21,051 nt of DNA, taken from an uncultured Clostridia bacterium (GTDB lineage: Bacteria; Bacillota; Clostridia; Christensenellales; UBA1242). A program made the position numbers and the translations under genes. The notes under the pieces were generated by a model, which searched no databases, was not told the origin of the DNA, and saw only the letters and a list, made by a program, of their open reading frames with translations. Shown here piece after piece: positions 1-10,302 of the stretch. The first letter of the stretch is position 1, and each line of letters opens with the position of its first letter. The stretch is from positions 1 to 21,051 of the forward strand of contig CALWFX010000070.1 in the NCBI GenBank assembly GCA_944377765.1. Reading direction: 5' to 3'.

Positions 1-1
1 T

Positions 2-3000
2 GAAGCGGGCGAAGAAGGAATTGTTTTAGGGTTAGACTATAATGGCAATAGTTATGACAAGGTGGAAATTTTGGTAAGCAATGAAGGATATACCCTTGTG
101 CTTTCAAATAGCCAAGATTCAACTCAAAAAGTAAGTTATAAACTTAACTTATATTCTTATGACTCAGCAAGTGGAATTTACACTTTAACTGATGTTCAAG
201 ACACATCAATTGTTGCAAGTGCATATATAGACACCTTAAAACCAATAATTCAAAACGTTGGAGACTACTCAATTTACAGCGGGGAAGTGACAAGTGAAAA
301 CTTCACTATAAGGCTTGGCAAGGCAAATAATCTTTCCGCCTTTGTTGTTAGAGTTGCTCCAAGAAAGTTATATTTCCAAGAAAGCACAATAAGCAAAGTT
401 TTTGATAACAGTCAGGCAATATTTAACTATGACTCTTCAAAAGATATTTTAACTAATTTTGTTGGCAATGATGATGTTGCATTAAGAGTTGTCTTCTATG
501 ACGCTGATGTAGAAATTGCTGTGTATGCTGGAAGTGGATATAGAATTCTTGCCACAATAAGCGGTAATGATAATTATGAAATTGTTAATACAATGCAAGA
601 CGGAACAGAAGTTACTGGAACTATCAGCAAGGCTCCACTTATTATAACTGTGGGGAATATATCCGCAATTTATGGAAATAAATATTCATTCACATATGAT
701 TTTAGAAGTGAAACACTTGATTTAAGCACTTATGATACTTCAAAAATTCAATTCTCACTTAGTGTTTTAAATCCTTTATATTCTTCTTCAAACAACTTAA
801 AAGTTGGAGAATATAGACTAGATTATGAATTCAATTCAAATGACTTTGCAATTTATATGTTTGAATGTGATGGTATTTTGCAAGAAAATTTAATTTCAAC
901 TTTAACGATAACTCAAAGAGAACTTAATCTTGCAGAAAAGGATATTCCTTTTGAAGAAATATTCACAAAGAAATTTGATGATAATGATACCGCTGACATT
1001 TTCAACGAAGATGGAACTTTGAAATTTGACTTGACAAACATGATTGAAAGCGATGATGTTAAAGTTTTAAGTGGAACTTATGCACAAAAAGAAGTTGGCA
1101 GTTTAATTAAAGTAAGTTTTGTCTTGGATGGCGTGGATAGTGAAAACTACGTAGTTAAAACTTATGACTTTGGCGAGATTACTCCAGTTATTATTAATCT
1201 TGAATTTGACTATATGGCAGGAAGCGACAAAGTAACTTCAAATGTTGACGAAGCAGGCTTAAAAACAATTTCAACGCTCAGTTATCCATTTGTTTCAAAT
1301 AACTATATAACTGAAAACTCTGCTGATGCAGACACCAATAAAACAAGGAACTTCCCAACATTCTTGCAAGGCAAAACTGGTGCAACATTCAGCAATTGGA
1401 GTTTGGAACTTAGTGCAGATGTTGACACTGATGAATATAATTTCCTTGAAAACTTGCTTACAAGAACAGGAAATGATTATGAATATGAAAATGGCATCTT
1501 TACTATTGTTGTTGGCAACAACGCAATGACTGTAAGTTTACTGGAAGGGCTTGTCAACGATGAAAACGATTATTTTGGCTTTGGCTATCGAACAAATGAT
1601 GAAATTAAATTTACTTTCAAAGCGGTTTGGCTTGGCGATGTTTACAGTTTGAATGTTAAAACGCAAGATGCTAATGGCGAAGGCTCAACAGAGTTTGCAC
1701 AAGTGCTTGTTAATGATAAACTTATGACCACTGACACAGAAGTTCAAACTGTAGAGTATGGAAAACAAGTTAAAATTGAAGTTACAAATAATGCTTTTGT
1801 TAAACTTTTAGGCTTCTATAATGAAAGAACAGGCGAAGAATTTGTTAATGGAGAAGGTTGCACAATTGTTAGCGAAGGAGATAAAACTACCATTACAATT
1901 GACAGTTTATCTTCAAGCATATTCATTGTTATTAAGTTTAGTTATGCAGATGTTACAATAACAATGGATTTGTCAAGTTTTTCTGACTCAGTAACTTTTG
2001 CAGATGCTAATTTTGAAGAAATTGCAAACAACATTCATGTTTGGTCAACAAATTATGAAGATATTAGAAGTTTGTATGTTTCCAATTTACCAATTTTAAG
2101 TAGGGTTGGATATTCAGTTGAAAGTTATATTTTCAATGGCGAAACAACAATTGAAAGTGATAAGTTTAATAACACACTTTTGTCTTCTGTAATGAAGAAA
2201 ACAAGTTCGGGAGATTATGAAATATCTTACATCCCAACCTTTGTTGGTAAAAATGTTGAAGTAACTCTTGATTATGGTTATGATGGAATTACAAAAGTCA
2301 TTGAAGTGCCTTATCAAGACAAGTTCTCTTCTTCTGAAGATTGGGAAGAAACTTTGTCAAGAACAGGATATACTTTTCTTGGCTGGTATTATAACGATGA
2401 ACAAATTACTGGCGAAAGCGTTTTGACCGAAGATGACAGCATAACATTACTTGCAAAATGGCAGGCTTTAGATAATGTTGTTGACCTTTCAATTGAAAAT
2501 GGTGTGTTACAATCTGCAACAAGTGAATATGTTGAAAATAATGGAATTTACACATTCAGTAACCTTAAGTTTGATGATGTTTTAGATATCACAATAACTA
2601 TAAATGAAGGTTATGAAATTGACAAAGTTTATTACACACATGGTGATGACATTTCTCAAAACGATATAACATTCAGTGTAAATACAGAAGGTAATGTTGA
2701 AATTTCCTTCAAAGTGATTGAACCACCAACTGTTCACATAAAAGTTATAGGCAAACAAAAAACAAACACTGTAACTGTAACTGGTGACCATGTTGAAGAT
2801 TTTACTGCTTTTGTGAATGACGCCGAAGTTCCTGCAACTGGAAACACTTTTGAAGTTTTAACAGACACACAAGTTAAACTTGTTATAACAATGGAAGAAG
2901 GCTATGATTTTACTGATTATACAATTAGTGATAACGAAGTTAAATCAACATATTCATATGCCGATAACATTTTAACGATAATGCTCTCCAGTATTAAAAC

Positions 3001-6000
3001 TTCTTTTGAAATTCAAGTAAACGCTGTTGAAAGAACAAACAAAATTCACTTTGCTTTTGATGATGAAGAACTTGTTGAAAGTGTTAATTTAAATGGAACA
3101 AAAGTTGAAACCTATGATTTTGATGTTTTAACTGGGCAAGATTTAACTGTTTATGTTAAATTTGTAACAGGTTACAGTTTAAATACTGCCACATCAAGCG
3201 AATTTACAGTTCAGGCGAATGAAATAATTGATGCTGGAAACACTTATTATGGCTATTATGAAATTAAAGTTAGTGATATCAGAAAAGATGGAAATGTTAA
3301 TATAACAACAAAACGCACAACTTACACACTTAAAGTTGAAACAATTGTGTATGGCGATAATCAGGAAATTGTAGCAGGTAGCAATAATATTGCTTTGGTT
3401 AATGGCCAAAGTGAAGTAAGTGAACTATATTTAACAAAAGTCACATTAACTGCTCAAGTGGAAACCTTATATAGTTTTGCTGGTTGGAGTAAAGATGGAC
3501 AAGAAATCTTTTCAACAGAAAATCCATTAACTTATGAAATCACAACCAATGAAACAATTTATGCTATATTCTCAAAACTTGAATTTACAATAAATCTTAA
3601 ATCGTTTGACCATTTCAATCTTTACACTGAATATAATGATCCAGAAAAAGCCCAAGAAATTTACGAAGAAATTTTCACAGCTAATTTCTTTGAAGAAGAT
3701 AAAGAAACAGAAATTACAAAACTTAAACTATACTATGGTGCTTCAAAAACAATTTATTTGGAAGTTCCAACAGGGTATATGTATGAAGGCTTTGGTTATA
3801 TAACTGCAAGCGGAGATTATCAATATATTGTTAAAGAAAATTCCAGTGAAAGATTTATTGAAATTTTCATATCATCCTTTGATTTTGATGTGGAAAATTC
3901 AGAAGTGAACCTTTTTGTTGCACTTTCTGCTTATGAAGCAAAAATTAATGTTTCTTCTTGGATAGATTATGATGGTATACATGAAGAAGACGAAAGAGTG
4001 GGAAATATCGCTTTGGTTGGAAGCATGGGTGAAAGTGTAAATCGTTATGGATATGTTGAAGGAACAAGAAATCACTATCATGCAGATTCCTTTGTTGTTG
4101 GAAGCGGACTTGTTAATAATAGAGATATGACAATTTTAAGTTATACAAACAACACATTGTATCTTAAAATTCAAGCAACAAGAGTGGGATACTTTTTCTC
4201 AAATATAACTGCTGATACTGCTGGCGTTACAATTCAGGTCAAAGATGTTAATGAAGATGAAAATGGACAATATTATATCTATCAAATTTCCAACATTGTT
4301 GGTGGAACAAATGACATTAACATTCAAGTATTCTTTAAGCCACAGAAAAATGTCACAACCATCAATTTTGTTAACGAAAATAATGATGTTGTTGATGGCG
4401 GAAACTTGCATATTGAAGTTGCAAGCGAATATTCAAATAAGGTTTGGGCTGATGGAACAAACTTCTCGTCCATGAAAGTTACAGGTTTTACTGACACAAA
4501 ATTCTCTGTTGTAGCATACATTCGTTTGGGCTTTATGATTGATGAAGAAAATTTAAAACTCACTTTTGACGATGCACTTGTTAAAGTTGATAATATAAGA
4601 ACAGAAAAACTTATGTTTGAAAAAACAAACTATAACTATGCAATATATTTTGATGTTTATGATTATGCTGATGACAACACAATTTCCATCAACTTAATAC
4701 CACAAACTTACACAGTGCTTCTTAAAGACCAATCTCTTGAAGAGCCACTTCTTGTTATGATTGAAAATGTTAAATATCATGAAACATTAGATTTAAGTAT
4801 TGAAAATCAGGAAAATATTAAAATTTATGGAGAAGGTATAGAGTATAATGATATGATGCTCAACCTTGTTCAAACAAGAAAAGACTATTCATTTGGTGGG
4901 TATTTCACATATGAAGGTGGAAAGGGTGTTCAGTATATCAATTCAAGCGGACAATCTTTAATCAATTTCATGGAAACAGGTTATATTTTTGATGAGGTTG
5001 AAAAGGTTTACAGATTAAGTGAAAATGCTTATATTGATGACAATAACAATATTGTAATTACACTTTACTTATATTGGTCATATCTTAAAACTCAAATTAA
5101 TTTTGAAATTGTTCCAGATATAAGAATAAATCAAACTGCACAAGATATAGTTCAAGGTGTTAATTTAACAAACTCTTGGTTTAACGAAGTTTCTCCACTT
5201 TACATTGAAGTTGCTTTTAACACAAACATAACTTTTGTTGCACCAGAAATTGCAGGCTACAAATTCTATAAATTTGTTATCAAGCAAAAAGATATCAACA
5301 ATAACTGGTTGACAGATGTTGTAAGTTATTCTTCATCTGTGCCTTGGTCAACAAATGAATATGACAGAATTGTGGAAGTTAATGTTCAACTGGTATACTT
5401 TGCCAAAGTGGATGTTCAACTTTATGGTGGCACACTTGAATATGAAATAACTCAGGATGCGGAAGATAACACTGCGCGTGGTTTAATTAGAGAAGGCTAT
5501 GTTGACACAACCAAAGACTTTACTTTAACAGCATTACCTTCAGAAGGCTATAATTTTGAATATTGGCAAAATATTTCAACAGGCAGAAGATACACAACAA
5601 CTTCCTTTACAACAAGAATAAATGAAAGAACAATTTTCTTACTATATTCTGAAGGAAAGAGTGTTAACTTGTTGTTTGACCAATACGACAAAACAAATGG
5701 TCAAATTGTCATGCTTCAAGTGAAAGATATTTTTGGAAGCATAAAAACACATATACTTGGTTCACTTGTGAATAATCAATTTATTGAAGCATTAAATAAA
5801 GTTGAAGTTAAAGTTGGCGACACTGTAACCTTTATAACTAACATTGGCTTTGGTTATGGTGTGGAATTTAATCTTGATGAAATTAAACTCTCACAAATAA
5901 CACCGCAATATTATTATTTCACCATGGAAATAAGTGAAAAATATGCTAACTCTTCCTTGCAAATCATTCCAACATTTGTTGGAGAAAGTGTTGCCTTCTA

Positions 6001-6793
6001 TATCAATCAACAATTTGCAGAAGATGAAATCATAAGTGATGCTCTTGATGGCAACAATGCAAATAATGCTGGTTCAATATACTATAAAGACCAAATGACA
6101 ACAGTTGTATCCGACAGCATTAACATAGATATTTCAATTAAGGTTCAACTTAATGCAAGATATAAAGTTGTTGGTGTTAGCGTTGTTTTGAACTCTGGGG
6201 TTATATATGATGCTTTTGATTGTTATAATGGAATTGACCACACGATAACTTTCTCTTCTGCATATATGCATGAAAATAGCATTGCTGGCACTTTGATACT
6301 TAGAATAAGTTATGCAAGACTTTACTATGGCGATGAAGTGATTTCTGAAAATGGCTCTGGAACAGAAGATGACCCATACAAGATTTACTCTGCTGATGAC
6401 CTTGCGTATTACATGAATAAAATCAATAGTGGCATGGTAAACAATCTTGGAATTCGTTATCAAGATGCAAACTATATTGTTATGGAAAACATTGAACTTG
6501 GTGAAAAATTCTGGACGCCAATAGGAACAGTTATTAATCCATTCAATGGAACATTCAACTTTAATAATCACAGAATAAGTTCAATTGGACTTGCAGTTGT
6601 TTATGATGTAACAAGTCATGGTGGACTTTTTGGTGTGATTGGAGAAAATGCAAACATAATTTTAACTGTAACAAATTATTGGTATATCTATATCATTATT
6701 GGCATTGTTCTTCTTATGCTCTTAATTTTGATAATACTTCTTGTTGTTAACAGAAAGAGAAAGAAGAGAAGAGAAGAGTTAAACACTAAGTAA
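2..6793 (+). CDS. Giant repeat-rich surface protein, 5'-truncated by the window edge
   Basis: The frame is open from base 2, so the GTG at 62 is not a convincing start and the true N-terminus lies outside the window. About 2,260 residues are visible. Recognisable segments by nucleotide position: YDG/MBG-like beta modules at about 350-630, 630-915 and 915-1188 (the last has the K-F-D-D-N-D-T and S-G-T-Y-A patterns of YDG domains); an InlB/Listeria-Bacteroides repeat at about 2250-2466 (GYTFLGWYYN, then LLAKW); divergent InlB-like repeats at about 3310-3580 and 5395-5655 (FAGW and FEYW cores); and a GLUG-like segment at about 6340-6660 (GSGTEDDPYKI, then WTPIG, then GTFNFNNH, then GLFG). A hydrophobic helix at about 6677-6750 is followed by a basic tail (RKRKKRRE), so the protein should be membrane-anchored and face outward. 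I see no LPXTG-type signal. Related architectures are putative adhesins of gut Clostridia; no binding partner can be deduced. Confidence is high for the gene and moderate for domain names. Confidence 0.9.
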   Translation, partial: EAGEEGIVLGLDYNGNSYDKVEILVSNEGYTLVLSNSQDSTQKVSYKLNLYSYDSASGIYTLTDVQDTSIVASAYIDTLKPIIQNVGDYSIYSGEVTSENFTIRLGKANNLSAFVVRVAPRKLYFQESTISKVFDNSQAIFNYDSSKDILTNFVGNDDVALRVVFYDADVEIAVYAGSGYRILATISGNDNYEIVNTMQDGTEVTGTISKAPLIITVGNISAIYGNKYSFTYDFRSETLDLSTYDTSKIQFSLSVLNPLYSSSNNLKVGEYRLDYEFNSNDFAIYMFECDGILQENLISTLTITQRELNLAEKDIPFEEIFTKKFDDNDTADIFNEDGTLKFDLTNMIESDDVKVLSGTYAQKEVGSLIKVSFVLDGVDSENYVVKTYDFGEITPVIINLEFDYMAGSDKVTSNVDEAGLKTISTLSYPFVSNNYITENSADADTNKTRNFPTFLQGKTGATFSNWSLELSADVDTDEYNFLENLLTRTGNDYEYENGIFTIVVGNNAMTVSLLEGLVNDENDYFGFGYRTNDEIKFTFKAVWLGDVYSLNVKTQDANGEGSTEFAQVLVNDKLMTTDTEVQTVEYGKQVKIEVTNNAFVKLLGFYNERTGEEFVNGEGCTIVSEGDKTTITIDSLSSSIFIVIKFSYADVTITMDLSSFSDSVTFADANFEEIANNIHVWSTNYEDIRSLYVSNLPILSRVGYSVESYIFNGETTIESDKFNNTLLSSVMKKTSSGDYEISYIPTFVGKNVEVTLDYGYDGITKVIEVPYQDKFSSSEDWEETLSRTGYTFLGWYYNDEQITGESVLTEDDSITLLAKWQALDNVVDLSIENGVLQSATSEYVENNGIYTFSNLKFDDVLDITITINEGYEIDKVYYTHGDDISQNDITFSVNTEGNVEISFKVIEPPTVHIKVIGKQKTNTVTVTGDHVEDFTAFVNDAEVPATGNTFEVLTDTQVKLVITMEEGYDFTDYTISDNEVKSTYSYADNILTIMLSSIKTSFEIQVNAVERTNKIHFAFDDEELVESVNLNGTKVETYDFDVLTGQDLTVYVKFVTGYSLNTATSSEFTVQANEIIDAGNTYYGYYEIKVSDIRKDGNVNITTKRTTYTLKVETIVYGDNQEIVAGSNNIALVNGQSEVSELYLTKVTLTAQVETLYSFAGWSKDGQEIFSTENPLTYEITTNETIYAIFSKLEFTINLKSFDHFNLYTEYNDPEKAQEIYEEIFTANFFEEDKETEITKLKLYYGASKTIYLEVPTGYMYEGFGYITASGDYQYIVKENSSERFIEIFISSFDFDVENSEVNLFVALSAYEAKINVSSWIDYDGIHEEDERVGNIALVGSMGESVNRYGYVEGTRNHYHADSFVVGSGLVNNRDMTILSYTNNTLYLKIQATRVGYFFSNITADTAGVTIQVKDVNEDENGQYYIYQISNIVGGTNDINIQVFFKPQKNVTTINFVNENNDVVDGGNLHIEVASEYSNKVWADGTNFSSMKVTGFTDTKFSVVAYIRLGFMIDEENLKLTFDDALVKVDNIRTEKLMFEKTNYNYAIYFDVYDYADDNTISINLIPQTYTVLLKDQSLEEPLLVMIENVKYHETLDLSIENQENIKIYGEGIEYNDMMLNLVQTRKDYSFGGYFTYEGGKGVQYINSSGQSLINFMETGYIFDEVEKVYRLSENAYIDDNNNIVITLYLYWSYLKTQINFEIVPDIRINQTAQDIVQGVNLTNSWFNEVSPLYIEVAFNTNITFVAPEIAGYKFYKFVIKQKDINNNWLTDVVSYSSSVPWSTNEYDRIVEVNVQLVYFAKVDVQLYGGTLEYEITQDAEDNTARGLIREGYVDTTKDFTLTALPSEGYNFEYWQNISTGRRYTTTSFTTRINERTIFLLYSEGKSVNLLFDQYDKTNGQIVMLQVKDIFGSIKTHILGSLVNNQFIEALNKVEVKVGDTVTFITNIGFGYGVEFNLDEIKLSQITPQYYYFTMEISEKYANSSLQIIPTFVGESVAFYINQQFAEDEIISDALDGNNANNAGSIYYKDQMTTVVSDSINIDISIKVQLNARYKVVGVSVVLNSGVIYDAFDCYNGIDHTITFSSAYMHENSIAGTLILRISYARLYYGDEVISENGSGTEDDPYKIYSADDLAYYMNKINSGMVNNLGIRYQDANYIVMENIELGEKFWTPIGTVINPFNGTFNFNNHRISSIGLAVVYDVTSHGGLFGVIGENANIILTVTNYWYIYIIIGIVLLMLLILIILLVVNRKRKKRREELNTK

Positions 6794-6796
6794 TAA

Positions 6797-6827
6797 TTGC
6801 ATAATAAAAAGCCATATTAAATATAAT
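6797..6827 (+). promoter_or_regulatory. Possible promoter of uppP
   Basis: A perfect TATAAT (6822-6827) lies just upstream of the uppP ribosome site. The only -35 candidate is weak (TTGCAT at 6797-6802, 19-bp spacer). Transcription would start near 6834 with a leader of about 10 bases. No terminator separates the preceding giant gene from uppP, so read-through is also possible. Confidence 0.35.
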
Positions 6828-6843
6828 AAAACAAGGAGATAGT

Positions 6844-7605
6844 ATGTCCATTTTCCTTGTTTTATTTTTAATGGGTTTGGTGCAAGGCTTAACTGAATTT
6901 TTGCCAGTAAGTTCAAGCGGACATCTTGTTTTACTTTCAAAATTATTTGACATTGAAGAAAGTTTGTTTATCAGCATACTTTTGCATATTGCAACTCTTT
7001 TTTCCATTATGGTTATGTTTTGGAGAGATATTTGGGAATTAATTAAACATCCATTTTCTAAAAAAACAATGCTTTTGATTGTTGCAACAATTCCAACTTG
7101 CATAATTGTGTTAATTTTATTACCTATCATTAAATCGTCTTTTGGTGGAACAATTTTGCCATACTGCTTTTTAATTTCAAGTTTACTTCTTTTTATAACA
7201 GAAATTTTTATAAAGAAAAAAGAAACCAAGGAGTTAGATTATAAACAAGCGGTAATCATGGGTATTGCACAAGGGTTTGCAGTTTTTCCGGGAATTTCTC
7301 GCTCTGGAACAACAATTTGTGCCGGACTTATGGCTGGCGGAGATAAAAAGGAAACGGCAAAGTTCTCTTTTATAATGAGTATTCCCATAATTTTTTTGTC
7401 AATGATAATGGAGATTGTGGAGTTAGTGCAAGGGGAAATTAGTTTTTCCTTTCCACCTTTGGCAATAGTCATTTCTTTTATAGTTGCATTTATAAGTGGA
7501 ATTTTTGCCATAAAATTTATGATGAAACTGACAGAAAGGGGCAATTTTAAGTGGTTTAGCATATACTTACTTTTAATTGGAATTTTAACATTTTTTATAA
7601 TTTAA
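6844..7605 (+). CDS. uppP: Undecaprenyl-diphosphate phosphatase (UppP/BacA family)
   Basis: Integral membrane enzyme that dephosphorylates undecaprenyl diphosphate, regenerating the lipid carrier for peptidoglycan and other wall polymers; family members also confer bacitracin tolerance. The protein has 253 residues, slightly short for the family (about 265-280). Both signature loops are present: the (E/Q)xxxE-type motif in QGLTEFLPVSSSGH (residues 14-27, with E18 and H27) and PGISRSGTT (149-157, with R153). Alternating hydrophobic helices fill the rest and the protein ends in a hydrophobic stretch. The ATG is preceded by a strong ribosome site (AAGGAG at 6833-6838). The gene follows the giant surface protein by 50 bp and precedes the Ca2+ ATPase by 56 bp in the same direction, so the pair may be co-transcribed. 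Confidence 0.95.
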   Translation: MSIFLVLFLMGLVQGLTEFLPVSSSGHLVLLSKLFDIEESLFISILLHIATLFSIMVMFWRDIWELIKHPFSKKTMLLIVATIPTCIIVLILLPIIKSSFGGTILPYCFLISSLLLFITEIFIKKKETKELDYKQAVIMGIAQGFAVFPGISRSGTTICAGLMAGGDKKETAKFSFIMSIPIIFLSMIMEIVELVQGEISFSFPPLAIVISFIVAFISGIFAIKFMMKLTERGNFKWFSIYLLLIGILTFFII

Positions 7606-7661
7606 AATTTTATAGTCATATTTACTTTTTATCTTTTGTATATTAAGGTAGAAGGAGTGAT

Positions 7662-10253
7662 ATGGACTACTATAAACTTTCCATTCCAAAATGTTTAGAA
7701 GAACTTGGCAGTTGTTCAAGCGGGCTTAGTGAAGGCGAAGTTACAGCAAGAAGTTCAAAAACGAAAGCCTTACAAATAGGGTCTGCGAAAAAAAGTAATA
7801 TTTTAATTAAATTTTTTGAGCAATTAAAAGACTTGATGATTTTAATTCTTTTAATTTCCTCTGTTGTTTCCATTATTATTGGAGCCATTGAAAATTCTCC
7901 TAGTGAAATTGTGGATGGACTTATTATTCTTGGTATTGTCATTATGAATGCCATGTTTGGTGTTTTGCAGGAACATAAAACTGAAAAGGCAATTGAAAGT
8001 TTAAAAAAGATGACAGAATCGGAAACCTATGTTTTAAGAAATGGCAAGGTGGAAAAGATAAAAAGTCATAGTTTGGTGCATGGCGATATTGTTGTTTTGG
8101 AAGCAGGAGCAATTGTGCCTGCAGATTTAAGACTTATTGAATGTGTCAATTTTAAGGTGGACGAGTCCATGCTCACTGGCGAAAGTCGGGCAGTCTACAA
8201 AAGTTGTGATGTGATTTATGATAAAAGTGTGGCAATTGCAGACAGAAAAAATATGGCATATTCAGGTAGCATTGTCGAAAATGGTCATGCCAAAGGTGTT
8301 GTTACTGCAATTGGAGTGGAAACAGAATTTGGAAAGATTGCAGAAAGCATTAAGGATACTAAAAAAGAATTGACTCCACTTCAAAAAAATATTCAATCGG
8401 TAGGAAAAGTTTTAACTTATTTGATTTTGCTTATTGCATCTGTTACATTTATTTTGGAAGTTATCGCAAAACCAAATGAAATTTTAAATGCCTTTTTAAC
8501 AAGTGTTGCAATATCTGTTGCGGCAATACCAGAAAGTATGCCGGCAGTGATTACAATTATTATGAGTTTGGGAATTGCAGAACTATCTAAAAAGAAAGCA
8601 ATTGTAAAAAAAATGCACGCAGTTGAAACCCTTGGTTGTTGTGATGTTGTTTGTTCTGATAAAACAGGCACAATAACACAAAATAAAATGACAGTGCAAG
8701 ATGTTTATGCTATGTTTGATTTGAAAAGTGAATATTTTCAGTTATTATTAAAAGACATGGTGCTTTGCAATGATGCTTTTTTAGGAAAGGATGGTTATGT
8801 TGGAGATTCCACAGAAGTCGCACTTCTCAACTATGCAAAAAAACATGGCGTTTCAAAAGAAAATATAAATTTTCCTCGCTTATCTGAAAATTCTTTCAAT
8901 TCAGACAGAAAAATGATGTCAACCTATAACTTGTGTGAAGAAAAAAAGATATTGTTTGTTAAAGGTGCACTTGACAGAATTTTGGCAAAATGTTGTTATA
9001 TTGTTAAAGAAAATAGCATTGTTAAACTTGACAAAAAAATAGAAAGAGAAATTCAAGAAGTAAATTCAAAAATGTGCCAAGATGCACTGAGAGTTTTGGC
9101 TTTTGCTTATAAAGAAGAAGATAGTGAAGAAGACAATTTGATATTTTTGGGGCTTTGTGGAATTATCGACCCGCCAAGACCAGAAATTTATGACGCGGTA
9201 TCTAAATGTAAAGAAGCGGGCATGAGAGCGGTTATGATAACTGGCGACTACAAAGACACTGCTTTTGCAATTGCAAAAAAGATTGGTATTGTGAAAAGTG
9301 AAAAAGAAGTTTTGTCTGGGGAAGATATAGACAAGTTTTCGGATGAAGAGTTTGCAAAAATTGTGGAAAAAGTCAGTGTTTTTGCAAGGGTCAGCCCTTC
9401 TCACAAAGTGAGAATTGTGGAAACATTAAAGAAAAATGGGCACAATGTTGCCATGACTGGCGATGGGGTTAACGACGCACCGAGCATGAAAAAAGCAAGC
9501 ATAGGCATTGGCATGGGAAAAAGTGGAACTGATGTTACAAAGGAAATTGCAGATATAATTATAACTGACGACAACTTTGCCACAATTGTTGTTGCAGTTG
9601 AACAAGGAAGGAAGATATATAGCAACATTCAAAAAACAATCAAATTTCTTTTTTCTGCGAATATGGCAGAAATTTTAGCATTGTTTTTTGTTACAATAAT
9701 TTTTCCAAATAAAACTTTCCTTTTGCCTGTGCAAATTTTGTTCATAAATCTTATCACAGATTCTCTTCCTGCTATTGCCCTTGGTGTGGAAAAAGTGGAA
9801 AGTGGCATCATGCATGAAAAACCGCGAAGTCAAAAAAGCGGACTATTTTCAAATGGTGTTGGAGTGAGCATAATTGTGCTTGGCATTGTGCAAACAATTT
9901 TAACTTTATCAGCATATATTTTTGGACTTTTCATGTATAACGAAAATGTGGCAATGACAATGGCTTTCTATACGCTAAACTTAATTCAACTTTTCTATAT
10001 GTTTACTGCAAGATGCAAAGAAAGTTGCTTTAAGAGTAATCCATTCAAAAACAAGTTTTTCACTTTATCAATGGTATTCGGGCTTGGACTTTTGCTTTTA
10101 ATTGCCACAACATCTTTTAAAGATATATTAAAATTGACATCATTAAATTATTCTTGTTGGCTTATTGTTTTCGCACTATCGTTATCAATAATATTTATAG
10201 GCGAAATATATAAAGTTATTGAAAGAAAAGTAATGAAAAAGAGAAAACATTGA
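7662..10253 (+). CDS. Calcium-transporting P-type ATPase (P2A, SERCA/PMR1-like)
   Basis: ATP-driven cation pump of 863 residues, normal for bacterial P2A ATPases and most likely exporting Ca2+. Landmarks: N-terminal cation-ATPase domain (about 1-75); actuator-domain TGES at 172-175; phosphorylation motif DKTGT with D333; hinge TGDGVND with D601 and D605; and a C-terminal membrane domain. Ion-site residues of the SERCA type are present: E291 in TM4, N667 and E670 in TM5 (SANMAE), and N696, T699 and D700 in TM6 (INLITD). N and E in TM5 favour the SERCA class over the PMCA class, which lacks the glutamate. Oddity: the TM4 loop reads PESMP where PEGLP is usual. The start follows GAAGGAG (7651-7657). 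A terminator closes the transcript. Substrate (Ca2+ versus Mn2+) is inferred from the family. Confidence 0.93.
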   Translation: MDYYKLSIPKCLEELGSCSSGLSEGEVTARSSKTKALQIGSAKKSNILIKFFEQLKDLMILILLISSVVSIIIGAIENSPSEIVDGLIILGIVIMNAMFGVLQEHKTEKAIESLKKMTESETYVLRNGKVEKIKSHSLVHGDIVVLEAGAIVPADLRLIECVNFKVDESMLTGESRAVYKSCDVIYDKSVAIADRKNMAYSGSIVENGHAKGVVTAIGVETEFGKIAESIKDTKKELTPLQKNIQSVGKVLTYLILLIASVTFILEVIAKPNEILNAFLTSVAISVAAIPESMPAVITIIMSLGIAELSKKKAIVKKMHAVETLGCCDVVCSDKTGTITQNKMTVQDVYAMFDLKSEYFQLLLKDMVLCNDAFLGKDGYVGDSTEVALLNYAKKHGVSKENINFPRLSENSFNSDRKMMSTYNLCEEKKILFVKGALDRILAKCCYIVKENSIVKLDKKIEREIQEVNSKMCQDALRVLAFAYKEEDSEEDNLIFLGLCGIIDPPRPEIYDAVSKCKEAGMRAVMITGDYKDTAFAIAKKIGIVKSEKEVLSGEDIDKFSDEEFAKIVEKVSVFARVSPSHKVRIVETLKKNGHNVAMTGDGVNDAPSMKKASIGIGMGKSGTDVTKEIADIIITDDNFATIVVAVEQGRKIYSNIQKTIKFLFSANMAEILALFFVTIIFPNKTFLLPVQILFINLITDSLPAIALGVEKVESGIMHEKPRSQKSGLFSNGVGVSIIVLGIVQTILTLSAYIFGLFMYNENVAMTMAFYTLNLIQLFYMFTARCKESCFKSNPFKNKFFTLSMVFGLGLLLLIATTSFKDILKLTSLNYSCWLIVFALSLSIIFIGEIYKVIERKVMKKRKH

Positions 10254-10263
10254 TTAATAAAAG

Positions 10264-10290
10264 AAGCAGTAACTTATACTGCTTTTTTAT
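10264..10290 (+). terminator. Intrinsic terminator after the Ca2+ ATPase
   Basis: A perfect 8-bp stem (AAGCAGTA at 10264-10271 pairing with TACTGCTT at 10277-10284), a 5-base loop and a following run of T form a canonical Rho-independent terminator 10 bp after the ATPase stop. It separates the ATPase from the holB operon. Confidence 0.85.
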
Positions 10291-10302
10291 TTTATAAAAT
10301 AC

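Noticed and set aside
62..64. GTG as the start of the giant protein
   Set aside because: The same frame is open back to base 2 with ordinary codons and no ribosome site precedes the GTG, so the gene is truncated by the window edge.
6134..6571. Minus-strand frame of 145 codons inside the giant gene
   Set aside because: It is fully antisense to a well-supported gene and has an unusual Ile/Asn/Cys-rich composition.
6786..7229. Minus-strand frame of 147 codons opposite uppP
   Set aside because: It is antisense to uppP, whose catalytic motifs are intact, and it has no domain signal.
7613..7644. Separate promoter for the Ca2+ ATPase
   Set aside because: TATATT is present at 7639-7644, but no -35 hexamer lies at acceptable spacing.
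9066..9404. Minus-strand frame of 112 codons inside the P-type ATPase
   Set aside because: It is antisense to the ATPase nucleotide-binding domain and its composition is implausible (Phe/Cys/Asn-rich).
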